In this document: positions 43,747 to 51,714 of the stretch, in pieces
Layout of the letters: every line of letters starts with the position of its first letter
Position numbering within the stretch: the stretch's first letter is position 1
DNA from: Chryseobacterium sp.
GTDB lineage: Bacteria > Bacteroidota > Bacteroidia > Flavobacteriales > Weeksellaceae
DNA length: 64,000 nt
Assembly (NCBI GenBank): GCA_031277615.1
Contig: JAITMC010000009.1
Span: 95,473-159,472, forward strand
Direction: 5' to 3'
Notes under the pieces: generated by a model
Told to the model about the DNA's origin: nothing
Databases searched by the model: none
What the model saw: the letters and a program-made list of their open reading frames with translations, nothing else
Program-made: the position numbers and the translations under genes

Positions 43747-43807
43747 AGAATTCATAGCATAATAAAGTTTAAGCATGATTTTTGATAATACTGATAAAAA
43801 AACAGCC

Positions 43808-44668
43808 ATGAATAAAATATTTCCAGTACTATTATTGTGTATTACCTTAACTGGCTGCAGTCAGTCTGAGCCTAAGGCATCTGAAATTTTAATGGTGGAG
43901 CCTCCACAGGATAAGAACATCACCAACCGGCTTACCATTTCAGAGAAAACAGAGTCAGACAAAAATAGTTCTACTCTACAAACGAGCCATCAAAAAACAG
44001 ATACCATTTCCAAAAAGATCATTAAAAACGGGAGCATGACGATCCAGGTAGGTGATCTTAAAAAAGCTCAGAATCAGACAGCAGAGATCTTAAAGAAAAA
44101 CAATGCTTATGTTCAGCAGGAGCAGTTCCGCAATACTGATACTGATGAAAATCTCTCTATGACCATCCGTGTTCCTTACCAAAATTTTGATTTTCTGATA
44201 AGTTCATTTTCAGGCAGTATTGGTTCTGTTCAGTCTAAAAATATTTCTTCAAATGATGTTACTGAGCAGTATACCGATACTTCTATAAAACTGGCCAATA
44301 CCAAAATATACCTTGAAAAGTATCGTGATATGCTCAGAAGTGCTGCTACTACAAAAGATATGCTTGAAATTCAGGAAAAGATCCGTGGTCTTGAAGATGA
44401 AATTGATATAGCTGAAGGCACACTCCGTTATATTGATGACCGGGTGAATTACAGCACATTGGAACTTTCCCTGTATAAAGAAAAAGTAAGAAGCTCTGCT
44501 ACTTCAAAAATAGGCTTTGGCAACCGCTTTGCAGATTCATTAACTGAAGGTTGGAACAGCTTTGTAGGCTTTCTCTTGGGACTGGTTTCTTTCTGGCCTT
44601 TCTTTATCCTGATTCCATTCATTATATTTTTATTCAAAAAATGGAGAGCCCGAAAGAAAAACCGGTAA
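43808..44668 (+). CDS. DUF4349 lipoprotein
   Basis: 286 residues from the ATG at 43808; the 11-codon longer frame is rejected because the lipoprotein signal begins here (MNKIFPVLLL, lipobox TLTGC with Cys17). DUF4349 proteins have this layout: a lipid anchor, a GSMTIQVGDLKKAQNQ segment opening the domain, a coiled-coil hairpin around EIQEKIRGLEDEIDIAEG, and a C-terminal membrane helix (about residues 250-275) followed by a basic tail. Function is unknown; the two membrane anchors and coiled coil suggest an envelope structural or scaffolding role. It is monocistronic and convergent with the next gene through a shared terminator. Confidence 0.88.
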   Translation: MNKIFPVLLLCITLTGCSQSEPKASEILMVEPPQDKNITNRLTISEKTESDKNSSTLQTSHQKTDTISKKIIKNGSMTIQVGDLKKAQNQTAEILKKNNAYVQQEQFRNTDTDENLSMTIRVPYQNFDFLISSFSGSIGSVQSKNISSNDVTEQYTDTSIKLANTKIYLEKYRDMLRSAATTKDMLEIQEKIRGLEDEIDIAEGTLRYIDDRVNYSTLELSLYKEKVRSSATSKIGFGNRFADSLTEGWNSFVGFLLGLVSFWPFFILIPFIIFLFKKWRARKKNR

Positions 44669-44672
44669 ATAA

Positions 44673-44700
44673 AAATCCGGATGGTTTAATATCCGGATTT
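44673..44700. terminator. Bidirectional terminator between convergent genes
   Basis: Perfect 10-bp stem AAATCCGGAT (44673-44682) and ATCCGGATTT (44691-44700), 8-nt loop. A-rich left side and T-rich end can serve both strands. Confidence 0.8.
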
Positions 44701-44719
44701 CCTCTGCATTATCAACTGC

Positions 44720-45097
44720 CTAAGCATTAAAATATTCTTTTACTGTTTCCAGAACCTGCTCATCAGACATTTTCTGTGAAGTATCCAGGTCTATTTTGAG
44801 ATTCCTGAACTGTGCCGTATCATGAAGGTAATTCCTCAGCTCCTCCTGAATGGTTCCCGGCCCGGTAATATAGACTTCCTGTGAATTGGTCAGCAGATGT
44901 TCCACTTCTTTGAAGAACTTTATCCGGTTGGTCCGTTCCGCATTATTCCCTGCATTTTCACTTGAATTTCCGTGCTGGATTTCAGCTTTTACCGGACTGC
45001 ATAAAAAGAACTTAAAGGCATTCTGGGCATCATGATTTTTAACAACAATTGCTTTTTCGGTATCGATCCAGATGCCGGCTAATTTTCGATCTGTCAT
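44720..45097 (-). CDS. Small eRF1/Dom34-like domain protein
   Basis: 125 residues, cytoplasmic. It begins with an IWIDTEKAIVV strand (self-reading 'this is the value' strand of host-attachment and release-factor-like proteins) and contains VYITGPGTIQEELRNYL, a glycine-proline motif reminiscent of the central/C-terminal eRF1 fold in bacterial baeRF families. That similarity is of pattern only; it lacks the catalytic GGQ loop. Alternative: an uncharacterised conserved protein of Bacteroidota. It has a His/Asn/Ser-rich middle. It stands alone, convergent with the DUF4349 gene. Confidence 0.7.
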   Translation of the reverse strand: MTDRKLAGIWIDTEKAIVVKNHDAQNAFKFFLCSPVKAEIQHGNSSENAGNNAERTNRIKFFKEVEHLLTNSQEVYITGPGTIQEELRNYLHDTAQFRNLKIDLDTSQKMSDEQVLETVKEYFNA

Positions 45098-45698
45098 AAT
45101 TGTATTTTTTGGTGTTATAACAGAGTAAAAAACAAGAATGGTGCAAAGTGTACGTTAAGAGCTGTTAAATCTTGGGATAAGTAACGTTGGATACAACCTG
45201 TATATTTTACCACGCAAAGCTTGAGCTTCATTATGCATATTTTCAGGAAGCAAAGGATAGAATCAACTCCGTTGATTCGTCGAAGCGTATGGATAAGCTA
45301 CAGCTTCATCAGCGACGAAATCGCAGTGCTTCGCTCACTTGATAAAAAGTCGAATCACTTTTACTTTGCGTTTTATCTTTTTCTCAAAATATACAACTCT
45401 AATATTTTCACAGGCAAAAAAATACTTTGTCTCTTGTGGAAGATTAATAACTGGAAAGTTAAGAATCCTTAATTGATTATTTATAATTCAAACTAAAGGT
45501 TTATGCACTGTATATAGAAGTTCACTAAAGTTTTTAAAAATCTACTATTTTATTGCTGAATTAAAATCTGCTCAATCCGCAAAATCTGCGTGAGAAAACA
45601 GCTTCACAACCTCTGTGAAATCCGTGTAAAATGAAAAACTATTCAAATAAGTGGACCAAAATCCACCTGATATATTCATCTGCTGTACAGGCCTTCTT
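45098..45698. other. Long non-coding region with a repeat copy
   Basis: 601 bases without a convincing gene. It holds repeat copy 2 (45211-45289) and, near 45570-45635, an intergenic element AATCCGCAAAATCTGCGTGA...CTCTGTGAAATCCGTG, of the same type as the CACAGATTTCGCAGAT stretch near 18600. Short open frames here lack starts and codon character. Confidence 0.6.
45211..45289. repeat. Dispersed palindromic repeat, copy 2
   Basis: Same order of blocks as at 7381: ACGCAAAG, ATATTTTCAGG, GCAAAGGATAG, then the perfect AATCAAC-TCC-GTTGATT palindrome at 45261-45277 and CGTCGAAGCG. Confidence 0.8.
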
Positions 45699-46397
45699 TT
45701 ATTTTCCCAATACAAATACCGCGGGAATCTTATGAAGTTCCGGTTGTGCTTTCTTCCAGTTGGCGATGGTTTTGGTCTGGATAAACTCATGTTCCGGATC
45801 ATTGATGTTGGCGGCGATACACAATTTGGTATTAGGGGACAGAAATTTGGTAAGATCTTCAAAAAGCTGATTATTCCTGTAGGGAGTTTCCATAAAGATC
45901 TGCGAGTAACCCGTTTTCTGTACCAGGCTTTCGAGATGAACGATCTGTTTTTTCTTTTCTCCTTTATCGATCGGAAGATAGCCGTGGAAAGTAAATTCCT
46001 GTCCGTTGAATCCACTGGAGATCAGAGCCAGGATAATGGATGAAGGTCCGGAAATGGGAATAACTCTTATGTTTTTTTCATGACACCACTTTACCATGAG
46101 ATTACCAGGATCAGCAATACAGGGCAATCCGGCTTCAGAAAGCAGTCCAAAATCCTGACCTTTCAGCATCAGGCTCTGTGCTTCCTTAATATCTGCATTT
46201 TCAGTGTATTTATCCAGGAGAAACAGCTTAAGATCGGATTGCTTTTTTTCGGGAGCAAAGAATTTAACCACTTTTCTGGCCGTTTTTTCATTCTCTACAA
46301 AGAAGTAGTCAGTTTTCATGATATATTCTTTTATCACCGGTGAAAAGTGAGTGATAGAAGTATTTTCCGAAAGATAAGCCGGGAGTAGAAAAAGCAT
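45699..46397 (-). CDS. RsmI-like SAM-dependent methyltransferase, short form
   Basis: 232 residues from the ATG at 46397 (the longer frame would run into the preceding gene). Tetrapyrrole-methylase (SAM methylase) superfamily, related to RsmI, which 2'-O-methylates C1402 of 16S rRNA. Motifs: LLSEAGLPCIADPGNLMV (RsmI: DAG-P-ISDPG), PISGPSSIILALISSGF and FMETPYRNN. It is about 50 residues shorter than canonical RsmI, having lost the C-terminal tail, and starts with the unusual MLFLLPAYLSENT. It is therefore a paralogue whose rRNA or other target is uncertain. It follows the NTF2-like gene by 4 bases and the phosphatase gene, forming a three-gene unit. Confidence 0.88.
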   Translation of the reverse strand: MLFLLPAYLSENTSITHFSPVIKEYIMKTDYFFVENEKTARKVVKFFAPEKKQSDLKLFLLDKYTENADIKEAQSLMLKGQDFGLLSEAGLPCIADPGNLMVKWCHEKNIRVIPISGPSSIILALISSGFNGQEFTFHGYLPIDKGEKKKQIVHLESLVQKTGYSQIFMETPYRNNQLFEDLTKFLSPNTKLCIAANINDPEHEFIQTKTIANWKKAQPELHKIPAVFVLGK

Positions 46398-46401
46398 TGT
46401 A

Positions 46402-46902
46402 TTATTTTTTAGTTCGTTCTTTAAGTGAAGGTTGTGGGGCGTATTTGTTGAGTTCCATAGAAAAGGTAACAGAAGTAATTTTCCAGATTCCATTGATTTT
46501 CATCAGTGTCCATATTTCTTTACCCCAGTTTTCCATTTTACCGTCATACCAGAAGCTATAGTCAAAGTTAGCAGAAGCAATACTTCCGTCTTCAATAATT
46601 TTTATATTGTCAAATTTCTCCTCAGATTTATCATCTTTGAAACCTTTGATGAAAGCTTTATAGTCATCTGTAAAATGGGGATCTGCCTTTGGATTCTTCT
46701 CAAGTCTTTTAGCCTGGCTTCGGTCTTTATAAATTCCGGTCCAAAGTACGGGTTCCTGAAACAGGGACAGAAATTTAGCCTCGTTGCGGGTTTTAAGTGA
46801 TTCCATAAAGTCATCCATAATCTTACGGATAGCGGTTTCGTCCTGGGTCTGTGCGAAAGAAAAATGACAACTGAATATCAGCAGCAGCAATAGTCTTTTC
46901 AT
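46402..46902 (-). CDS. Secreted NTF2/SnoaL-like protein
   Basis: 166 residues with a short signal peptide (MKRLLLLLIFSCHFSFAQ). The mature protein matches the NTF2-like fold seen in SnoaL/DUF4440 families: ETAIRKIMDDFMESLKTRNEAKFLSLF, ADPHFTDDYKAFIKGF, SIASANFDYSFWYDG and NGIWKITSVTFSMELN. No catalytic residues can be assigned. It lies one base after the phosphatase gene and four bases before the RsmI-like gene, so it is co-transcribed with them, though no functional link is evident. Paralogue at 20392-20910. Confidence 0.82.
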   Translation of the reverse strand: MKRLLLLLIFSCHFSFAQTQDETAIRKIMDDFMESLKTRNEAKFLSLFQEPVLWTGIYKDRSQAKRLEKNPKADPHFTDDYKAFIKGFKDDKSEEKFDNIKIIEDGSIASANFDYSFWYDGKMENWGKEIWTLMKINGIWKITSVTFSMELNKYAPQPSLKERTKK

Positions 46903-46903
46903 A

Positions 46904-47353
46904 TTATTTCATGATTTGTTTTACAATAGCATCACAGCCTTTATCCAGAAGCCGGAAAACATTTTCAAAATCATCCATCCCACCCCAGTAAGGATCCGGA
47001 ACCTCTGCATTTTTATGATCGCCTAATGCTTCCAGAAACAGGGAAGCCTTCTGACGCTGCTCTTCATTTCCAGCTTTTGAAATAACGTCTTCCAAAACAT
47101 CAATATCCATACAGTAGATCTTGTCAAAGACGTCAAAATCAGCTTTAGTAATCGGTCTTGATCTTTGTTTCGAAATATCTATTCCGTGTCCCGCAGCGGT
47201 TTTTACAGCTCTTTTATCCGGATGTTCACCCTCGTGAAGTGAAATCGTTCCGGCTGAATCCACTTTAAAGCCGGCAGGAACTTTCGCTTTCATAATTCCT
47301 TCTGCCAGCGGGCTTCTGCAAATATTCCCTAAACAGACCATCAAAATATTCAT
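46904..47353 (-). CDS. Low-molecular-weight protein tyrosine phosphatase
   Basis: 149 residues, cytoplasmic. The phosphate-binding loop CLGNICRS (Cys7, Arg13) is at the N-terminus, as in all LMW-PTPs, and the general acid Asp sits in VPDPYWGGMDDF near residue 116. Such enzymes dephosphorylate tyrosine kinases of polysaccharide export or low-molecular aryl phosphates; no polysaccharide genes are near. The ATG at 47353 gives the typical N-terminus MNILMVCLGN. It is the first gene of a leftward group with the NTF2-like and RsmI-like genes. Confidence 0.96.
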   Translation of the reverse strand: MNILMVCLGNICRSPLAEGIMKAKVPAGFKVDSAGTISLHEGEHPDKRAVKTAAGHGIDISKQRSRPITKADFDVFDKIYCMDIDVLEDVISKAGNEEQRQKASLFLEALGDHKNAEVPDPYWGGMDDFENVFRLLDKGCDAIVKQIMK

Positions 47354-47471
47354 AGCTTCTTTATTTTAAACAGTGAAAAGAGTTTTAACCCATTCTTCAT
47401 ACGGCAAAACTAAATAAAAAATGAAGAATAAAACTATTCTCCATTTCAATTTATCTGATTCAGTAATTTTT

Positions 47472-48926
47472 TTACTGCTTGATTCTTTCAGTAAGATCTT
47501 TTACGTATTTCTTTACCTCTTTATCGATTTTTGATACGTCTTTGATGGTATCGCAGGCATACATTACCGTTGAGTGATCTTTTCCTCCCATTTCCTCACC
47601 TATTTTGGTGAAGGTTGAGTTGGTAAACTCTTTTGAGAAATACATTGCAAGCTGTCTTGGTAAAGCAATCTCTCTCTTTCTGGTCTTGGAAAGAAGCTGC
47701 TCCTTTTTGATCCCGAAATAATCACACACCACTTCCTGAATATAAGGAATATTGATGACTTTTTTCTGGTTAGCTGCAATCCTGTTGATGGTTTCTTTCA
47801 GAAGTTCAAGACTCAGATCTCTCTTATATACCGTAGAATAGGCGATCACAGAATTGATTACCCCGATCAGTTCTCTTACGTTGGTTTTTGCTTCTGCCGC
47901 AAGAAAGTCTAGCATATCGCCCGGAAGTACGATTCCGTCTCTGCTTAATTTATCTTCAATGATCTCTCTTCTTGTTGAAAGATCCGGAGATTTGATCTCC
48001 GCAGAAAGTCCCCATTTGAAACGGGAAACAATCCTGTCCTGAATATCCATGATATCTGCCGGAGCTTTATCGGAAGTCAGGATAATCTGCTTACCGTTTT
48101 GGTGAAGATGGTCAAAGATATGGAAGAAACTGTCCTGAGTGGCAGATTTACCCGACAGGAACTGGATATCATCAATGATCAGAACGTCCACCATCTGGTA
48201 GAAGTTGGCAAATTCTGTCTGTTTATGAGCTTTTGCCGCAGAAATAAACTGCTGGATGAATTTTTCAGAAGACAGATAAAGCACTACTTTATCCGGAAAC
48301 TGGTTTTTTACTTCAAGACCTACGGCCTGCCCAAGGTGAGTTTTTCCCACTCCATAACCTCCGTAAAGAAATAATGGGTTGAAAGCTGTTGCTCCCGGTC
48401 TTTTAGCAATAGATCTCGCTACCGTAGCCGCAAATTTATTGCTTTCTCCTTCTACGTAACTGTCAAATGAATAATCCGGTTTAAGATTGGAATCGATGTT
48501 TACTTTTCTTATTCCCGGAACCACAAAAGGGTTTACAATATTCGCTGAAAATCCTTGTGGCATTGTTTCCTGAGTTTTAGGGGTAGGAACGCTTTGTCCT
48601 TTCATATTCATGGTAACCGGTTTTTCCAGGCCTTTCGGTCTGTTTTCCATAACGGAATACCATAATTTCACTCCTTTACCAATATTTTTCTTTAGGGCAG
48701 CAGAAAGCAGGGACAGGTAATTGTCCTCAATGTATTCCTTGTAAAAATCGCTCGGTACGATCAGCGTAAGGTTGTTTGCCACCAAAGAAATTGGCTGCAC
48801 CTTATCAAATAACATATCGAAAGATTTTTCAAGTTTTTTGAGATCAGAATTATCTTCAGCTGCGTTTAGATTATCACGCATAAACTGAAGGCATTTCTGC
48901 CATATCATCATTAAATTTTCATCCAT
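47472..48926 (-). CDS. dnaA: Chromosomal replication initiator protein DnaA
   Basis: 484 residues. Binds DnaA boxes and melts the origin. Domain I (DnaB/DnaA interaction, residues about 1-90), a variable linker (VTMNMKGQSVPTPKTQETMP), the AAA+ domain with Walker A GGYGVGKTHLGQ and Walker B VLIIDDIQFL, and domain IV with the DnaA-box-binding signature GKDHSTVMYACDTI near the C-terminus. The gene is alone; dnaN, recF or gyrB are not adjacent, as is usual in Bacteroidota. No cluster of TTATCCACA boxes was found in the flanks, so the origin is not evident here. Confidence 0.98.
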   Translation of the reverse strand: MDENLMMIWQKCLQFMRDNLNAAEDNSDLKKLEKSFDMLFDKVQPISLVANNLTLIVPSDFYKEYIEDNYLSLLSAALKKNIGKGVKLWYSVMENRPKGLEKPVTMNMKGQSVPTPKTQETMPQGFSANIVNPFVVPGIRKVNIDSNLKPDYSFDSYVEGESNKFAATVARSIAKRPGATAFNPLFLYGGYGVGKTHLGQAVGLEVKNQFPDKVVLYLSSEKFIQQFISAAKAHKQTEFANFYQMVDVLIIDDIQFLSGKSATQDSFFHIFDHLHQNGKQIILTSDKAPADIMDIQDRIVSRFKWGLSAEIKSPDLSTRREIIEDKLSRDGIVLPGDMLDFLAAEAKTNVRELIGVINSVIAYSTVYKRDLSLELLKETINRIAANQKKVINIPYIQEVVCDYFGIKKEQLLSKTRKREIALPRQLAMYFSKEFTNSTFTKIGEEMGGKDHSTVMYACDTIKDVSKIDKEVKKYVKDLTERIKQ

Positions 48927-49008
48927 TATTCTGCCCCGATTAATTCTTTGTTAGTACTGTTTTTAGAAGGAAGACAAAGGTCCAATTTTTTCTTTTCAAA
49001 AAAAAATA

Positions 49009-49040
49009 TTGCAGGTATTGATTATTTAAAAATATATTTG
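49009..49040 (+). promoter_or_regulatory. Promoter of the thioesterase gene (TTG-N21-TATATTTG)
   Basis: TTG at 49009-49011 and perfect -7 TATATTTG at 49033-49040. The transcription start (near 49045) falls after the ATG at 49042, so the ATG at 49063 is the likely start. Confidence 0.6.
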
Positions 49041-49062
49041 TATGTATAATTTATTACTCAAA

Positions 49063-49470
49063 ATGATACATACAACTCACTCAATACGAGTACGTTACGG
49101 AGAAACAGATCCTATGAAATATGTCTACTACGGGAACTATGCCGAGTACTTTGAAATCGGACGGGTAGAACTCTTCCGAAGCATAGGAATGTCTTACGAT
49201 GAAATTGAAAACCAAGGAATTTGGCTTCCTGTTTCGGAGTACAAAATTAAGTATTTAAGACCGGCTTTATATGACCAGAAATTAGAAATTCATACTTACA
49301 TCAAAAAAATACCCGGTGTAAGAATTGAATTTGAATATGAAATTTACAATGAAGACCTGATAAAAATCACAGAAGCCTCCACTACTCTTTTCTTCCTTGA
49401 CGCAAAAACCAATAAAATAATCAAGTGTCCGGATGTTTTGATGAAACTTATTGAAGACAACTGGAAGTAA
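49063..49470 (+). CDS. Acyl-CoA thioesterase, 4HBT/YbgC type
   Basis: 135 residues from the ATG at 49063, chosen because of the promoter position. Hot-dog fold: VRYGETDPMKYVYYGNYAEYFEIGR carries the catalytic aspartate motif of the 4-hydroxybenzoyl-CoA thioesterase family (D in ETDPMK). The rest is standard length. It hydrolyses acyl-CoA thioesters in the cytoplasm; chain length unknown. It is divergent from dnaA and followed by pheA, with which it may share transcription only by readthrough. Confidence 0.93.
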   Translation: MIHTTHSIRVRYGETDPMKYVYYGNYAEYFEIGRVELFRSIGMSYDEIENQGIWLPVSEYKIKYLRPALYDQKLEIHTYIKKIPGVRIEFEYEIYNEDLIKITEASTTLFFLDAKTNKIIKCPDVLMKLIEDNWK

Positions 49471-49493
49471 GATAAAATAATATTCTTTACAGG

Positions 49494-49501
49494 TAACTTT
49501 G
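49494..49501 (+). promoter_or_regulatory. Candidate -7 box (TAACTTTG) before pheA
   Basis: Exact TAnnTTTG match 110 bases upstream of the pheA ATG. The implied leader of about 105 nt has no ATG-initiated leader peptide, so classical phenylalanine attenuation is not supported. Confidence 0.35.
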
Positions 49502-49611
49502 CTTTTATTACTGACTTTGGATTTTGAACTTCAACTTTAGTCTTTGGACGGCATTTATTTCTGAATAAATTTTGCACCTTTGCCCGTATTTAATTATACC
49601 TTATATATAAT

Positions 49612-50463
49612 ATGATGAAGATCGCATTTTTGGGACCTCACGCAAGTTTTACCCAGCTTGCGGCAACACAGCTTTTTCCGGATGAGGACCTTCTTCCGCA
49701 AGCTAATATTTTAGACTGCTTTCATGCCGTCAGTCAGGGAGAAGCAGAAAAAGCCGTTGTTCCTCTGGAAAACTCTATTGAAGGAACCGTTTCCATGACC
49801 CTGGATTATTTATATAAAACACCATCTGTAAAAATAGAGGCTGAAGCGGTAATGCCTATTGCCCATCATCTGATGATTCATCCTGAAAATAATGTGGAAG
49901 ATATTGAAAGGATCCATTCGCATCCGCAGGCACTGGCACAGAGCTTTCATTTTCTGGATACTCATTATAAAGGGGTTCCGAGGCAGGACTTTTCGTCTAC
50001 GGCAGCCGCAGCTAAATATGTTTCTGAAAACAAAGATCTGAAAATCGCTGCTGTAGCCAACCAGTTTGCAGCGAATTTATACGGATTGAAGATCGTGAAC
50101 CGGAATATTCAGGATTTTGAACAGAACCATACCCGTTTTATTGTCATTTCCAAAGAACAGAACACTTACCGAAATGACAGCCTCCAAGTTCTAGGTGAAA
50201 AATCAGGAATGCTGATCAATCTGCCTGAAGACCATCCCGGTGGACTTCATCAGGTACTTTCGGTTTTTGCCTGGCGGAAAATGAACCTCAGCAAGATTGA
50301 ATCCAGGACTTTAAAAACAGGACTCGGTAATTATTTCTTCTTTATTAATGTAGAAGGCCCATGGAATGATGTACTCCACGGTAATGCCCTGCTGGAACTC
50401 CAATCGATGAACGCCGAAGTGGATTTTCTCGGAAACTATAAAGAATACCTTCTGCAGAGCTGA
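49612..50463 (+). CDS. pheA: Prephenate dehydratase
   Basis: Converts prephenate to phenylpyruvate for phenylalanine synthesis. 283 residues, monofunctional (no chorismate mutase domain). The periplasmic-binding-like catalytic half contains GPHASFTQLAA, PLENSIEGTVS and the catalytic Thr-Arg-Phe motif NHTRFIVIS near residue 180. The C-terminal ACT domain (about 200-280) has GGLHQVLSVFAWRKMNL and KIESRTLK, which bind phenylalanine for feedback inhibition. Two adjacent ATGs are possible at the start. A terminator follows. Confidence 0.97.
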   Translation: MMKIAFLGPHASFTQLAATQLFPDEDLLPQANILDCFHAVSQGEAEKAVVPLENSIEGTVSMTLDYLYKTPSVKIEAEAVMPIAHHLMIHPENNVEDIERIHSHPQALAQSFHFLDTHYKGVPRQDFSSTAAAAKYVSENKDLKIAAVANQFAANLYGLKIVNRNIQDFEQNHTRFIVISKEQNTYRNDSLQVLGEKSGMLINLPEDHPGGLHQVLSVFAWRKMNLSKIESRTLKTGLGNYFFFINVEGPWNDVLHGNALLELQSMNAEVDFLGNYKEYLLQS

Positions 50464-50498
50464 AAAATATTCTTTTCTAAACTCTGTTTTCTTATATC

Positions 50499-50527
50499 AA
50501 CACCGTCTTTTGGCGGTGTTTTTTTTA
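50499..50527 (+). terminator. Intrinsic terminator of pheA
   Basis: Stem AACACCG (50499-50505) with CGGTGTT (50514-50520), 8-nt loop, then TTTTTTT. Confidence 0.9.
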
Positions 50528-50831
50528 CCCTGCAACCCAAATTTGTCTTCCAGGTCACTTTTTTGGTGAAAATTTTCAAAAACAAGAGACTGAAAAAACC
50601 TGTGACAGACGGTATTTCATCAGAGTAAATCCACTTTTTTAATCACAAAATAATGAAATAATTCCACTCTGAAAAATTCCAGTTATCCTTATTTATCCAT
50701 TGATACTGCCTGATATACGACACCACTACATTAATAAATAAAAGTCAATAACTATTTTATGAGTAAAATTTTAACCAAATATAAATATATGTTTAAAAAA
50801 TTAATAGTATATTTAGCATACGTTTAAATAT
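50528..50831. other. AT-rich upstream region of the surface-protein gene
   Basis: No gene seen. It includes two sequences resembling imperfect DnaA boxes (TTATCCTTA and TTATCCATT near 50692-50705) and a TATATTTA -7-like box near 50809-50816, the likely promoter of the gene at 50896. Confidence 0.4.
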
Positions 50832-50856
50832 ATCACAAATACAGTTGTGATTTTTA
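50832..50856 (+). promoter_or_regulatory. 5' UTR hairpin before the C1q-like gene
   Basis: Perfect 7-bp stem ATCACAA/TTGTGAT with a 6-nt loop, followed by TTTTTAC. It lies 40 bases upstream of the ATG in an A-rich leader; may protect the mRNA or act as an attenuator. Confidence 0.45.
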
Positions 50857-50895
50857 CTCTAGGTAAAAATGGAAACTAATTAAAAAAAATTTACT

Positions 50896-51606
50896 ATGAA
50901 AACTAAAATTTACAGCTTAATTTTAGCTTTGTCAGCTATTCCCGCGTTTTCCCAAGTTGGGATAAACACAGCAACCCCAACAGCTACTCTTGATGTAAAC
51001 GGAACGGTAAAAGTTCGTGACATTCCGGCATCAACGGCCCTTGCAGGCTACGACATTCTTGCGCTTAATCAGGGATCAGCCCAGGTTTCCAAGGTTGACC
51101 CTCAGCTTCTTCTTAATTCAGCATCCAACCCCACGATGTTTGCCGCAAAAAAGACTACAGGATTCAATCTTTTAGGCTTATCAATTTTCCCTGAAAACTT
51201 CAAAGTAATCAACTTCCTTTCCACAGAAAGAAATATAGGGAGTGGTTCCTTATTCTCTGATACAGATTACGCCTACGTTATTCCTTCAACAGGAGTTTAC
51301 CAGGTGGGATTCTCATTCCGTTACGGATCCGGTCTTCAGGCTGAAGTACTTGGAACGTCTGGTCCGGGAATCGGAATTCTCAGAACAAGAGGAACTGTTG
51401 CCACCCTTATAGACAACCGCACATTCAACGGTATCAGCATTCCCCTTTTACTCAGTCTGACGATTTCAGAATCCAATGTATCCTCTCTTTATAGCTTCCA
51501 GGCCAATGACAGAGTTTCGTTTGGTATTACGGGATCAGGCTTTGTGAGTGCGAGCGTGTTAGGATCAAGTGTCGGCAGCTTTTACATTTATAAAGTATCA
51601 AATTAG
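50896..51606 (+). CDS. Secreted C1q/TNF-like surface protein
   Basis: 236 residues. Signal peptide ends at PAFSQ, followed at once by VGINTATPTATLDVNGTVKVRD, the hallmark opening of many Bacteroidota surface proteins that begin with a GINT-type beta segment like phage tail-fibre proteins. The C-terminal half (VIPSTGVYQVGFSFRYG ... NDRVSFGITG ... GSFYIYKVSN) has the strand pattern of a C1q/TNF jelly roll. A role in adhesion or extracellular binding is inference. The gene has a long A-rich leader with a stem-loop and a strong terminator, suggesting high expression. No secretion-tag (T9SS CTD) is visible. Confidence 0.8.
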   Translation: MKTKIYSLILALSAIPAFSQVGINTATPTATLDVNGTVKVRDIPASTALAGYDILALNQGSAQVSKVDPQLLLNSASNPTMFAAKKTTGFNLLGLSIFPENFKVINFLSTERNIGSGSLFSDTDYAYVIPSTGVYQVGFSFRYGSGLQAEVLGTSGPGIGILRTRGTVATLIDNRTFNGISIPLLLSLTISESNVSSLYSFQANDRVSFGITGSGFVSASVLGSSVGSFYIYKVSN

Positions 51607-51633
51607 CCCCTATAATTTAATCACTCAACACGG

Positions 51634-51669
51634 TTAATCCATCACATGATCTGTGATGGATTAATTTTT
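51634..51669 (+). terminator. Intrinsic terminator
   Basis: Perfect 13-bp stem TTAATCCATCACA / TGTGATGGATTAA (51634-51646, 51652-51664), 5-nt loop, then TTTTTG. Confidence 0.92.
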
Positions 51670-51714
51670 GATATCATGATCATTAATGTTACCTTTAACC
51701 TATAGAACTGAATA

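Noticed and set aside
45221-45472. An 83-codon frame running across repeat copy 2.
   Set aside because: It overlaps the palindromic repeat, has no leader or promoter and lacks protein-like composition.
50688-50708. TTATCCTTA and TTATCCATT, similar to DnaA boxes, about 1.7 kb from dnaA.
   Set aside because: Only two imperfect copies on one strand; no cluster, no unwinding element.
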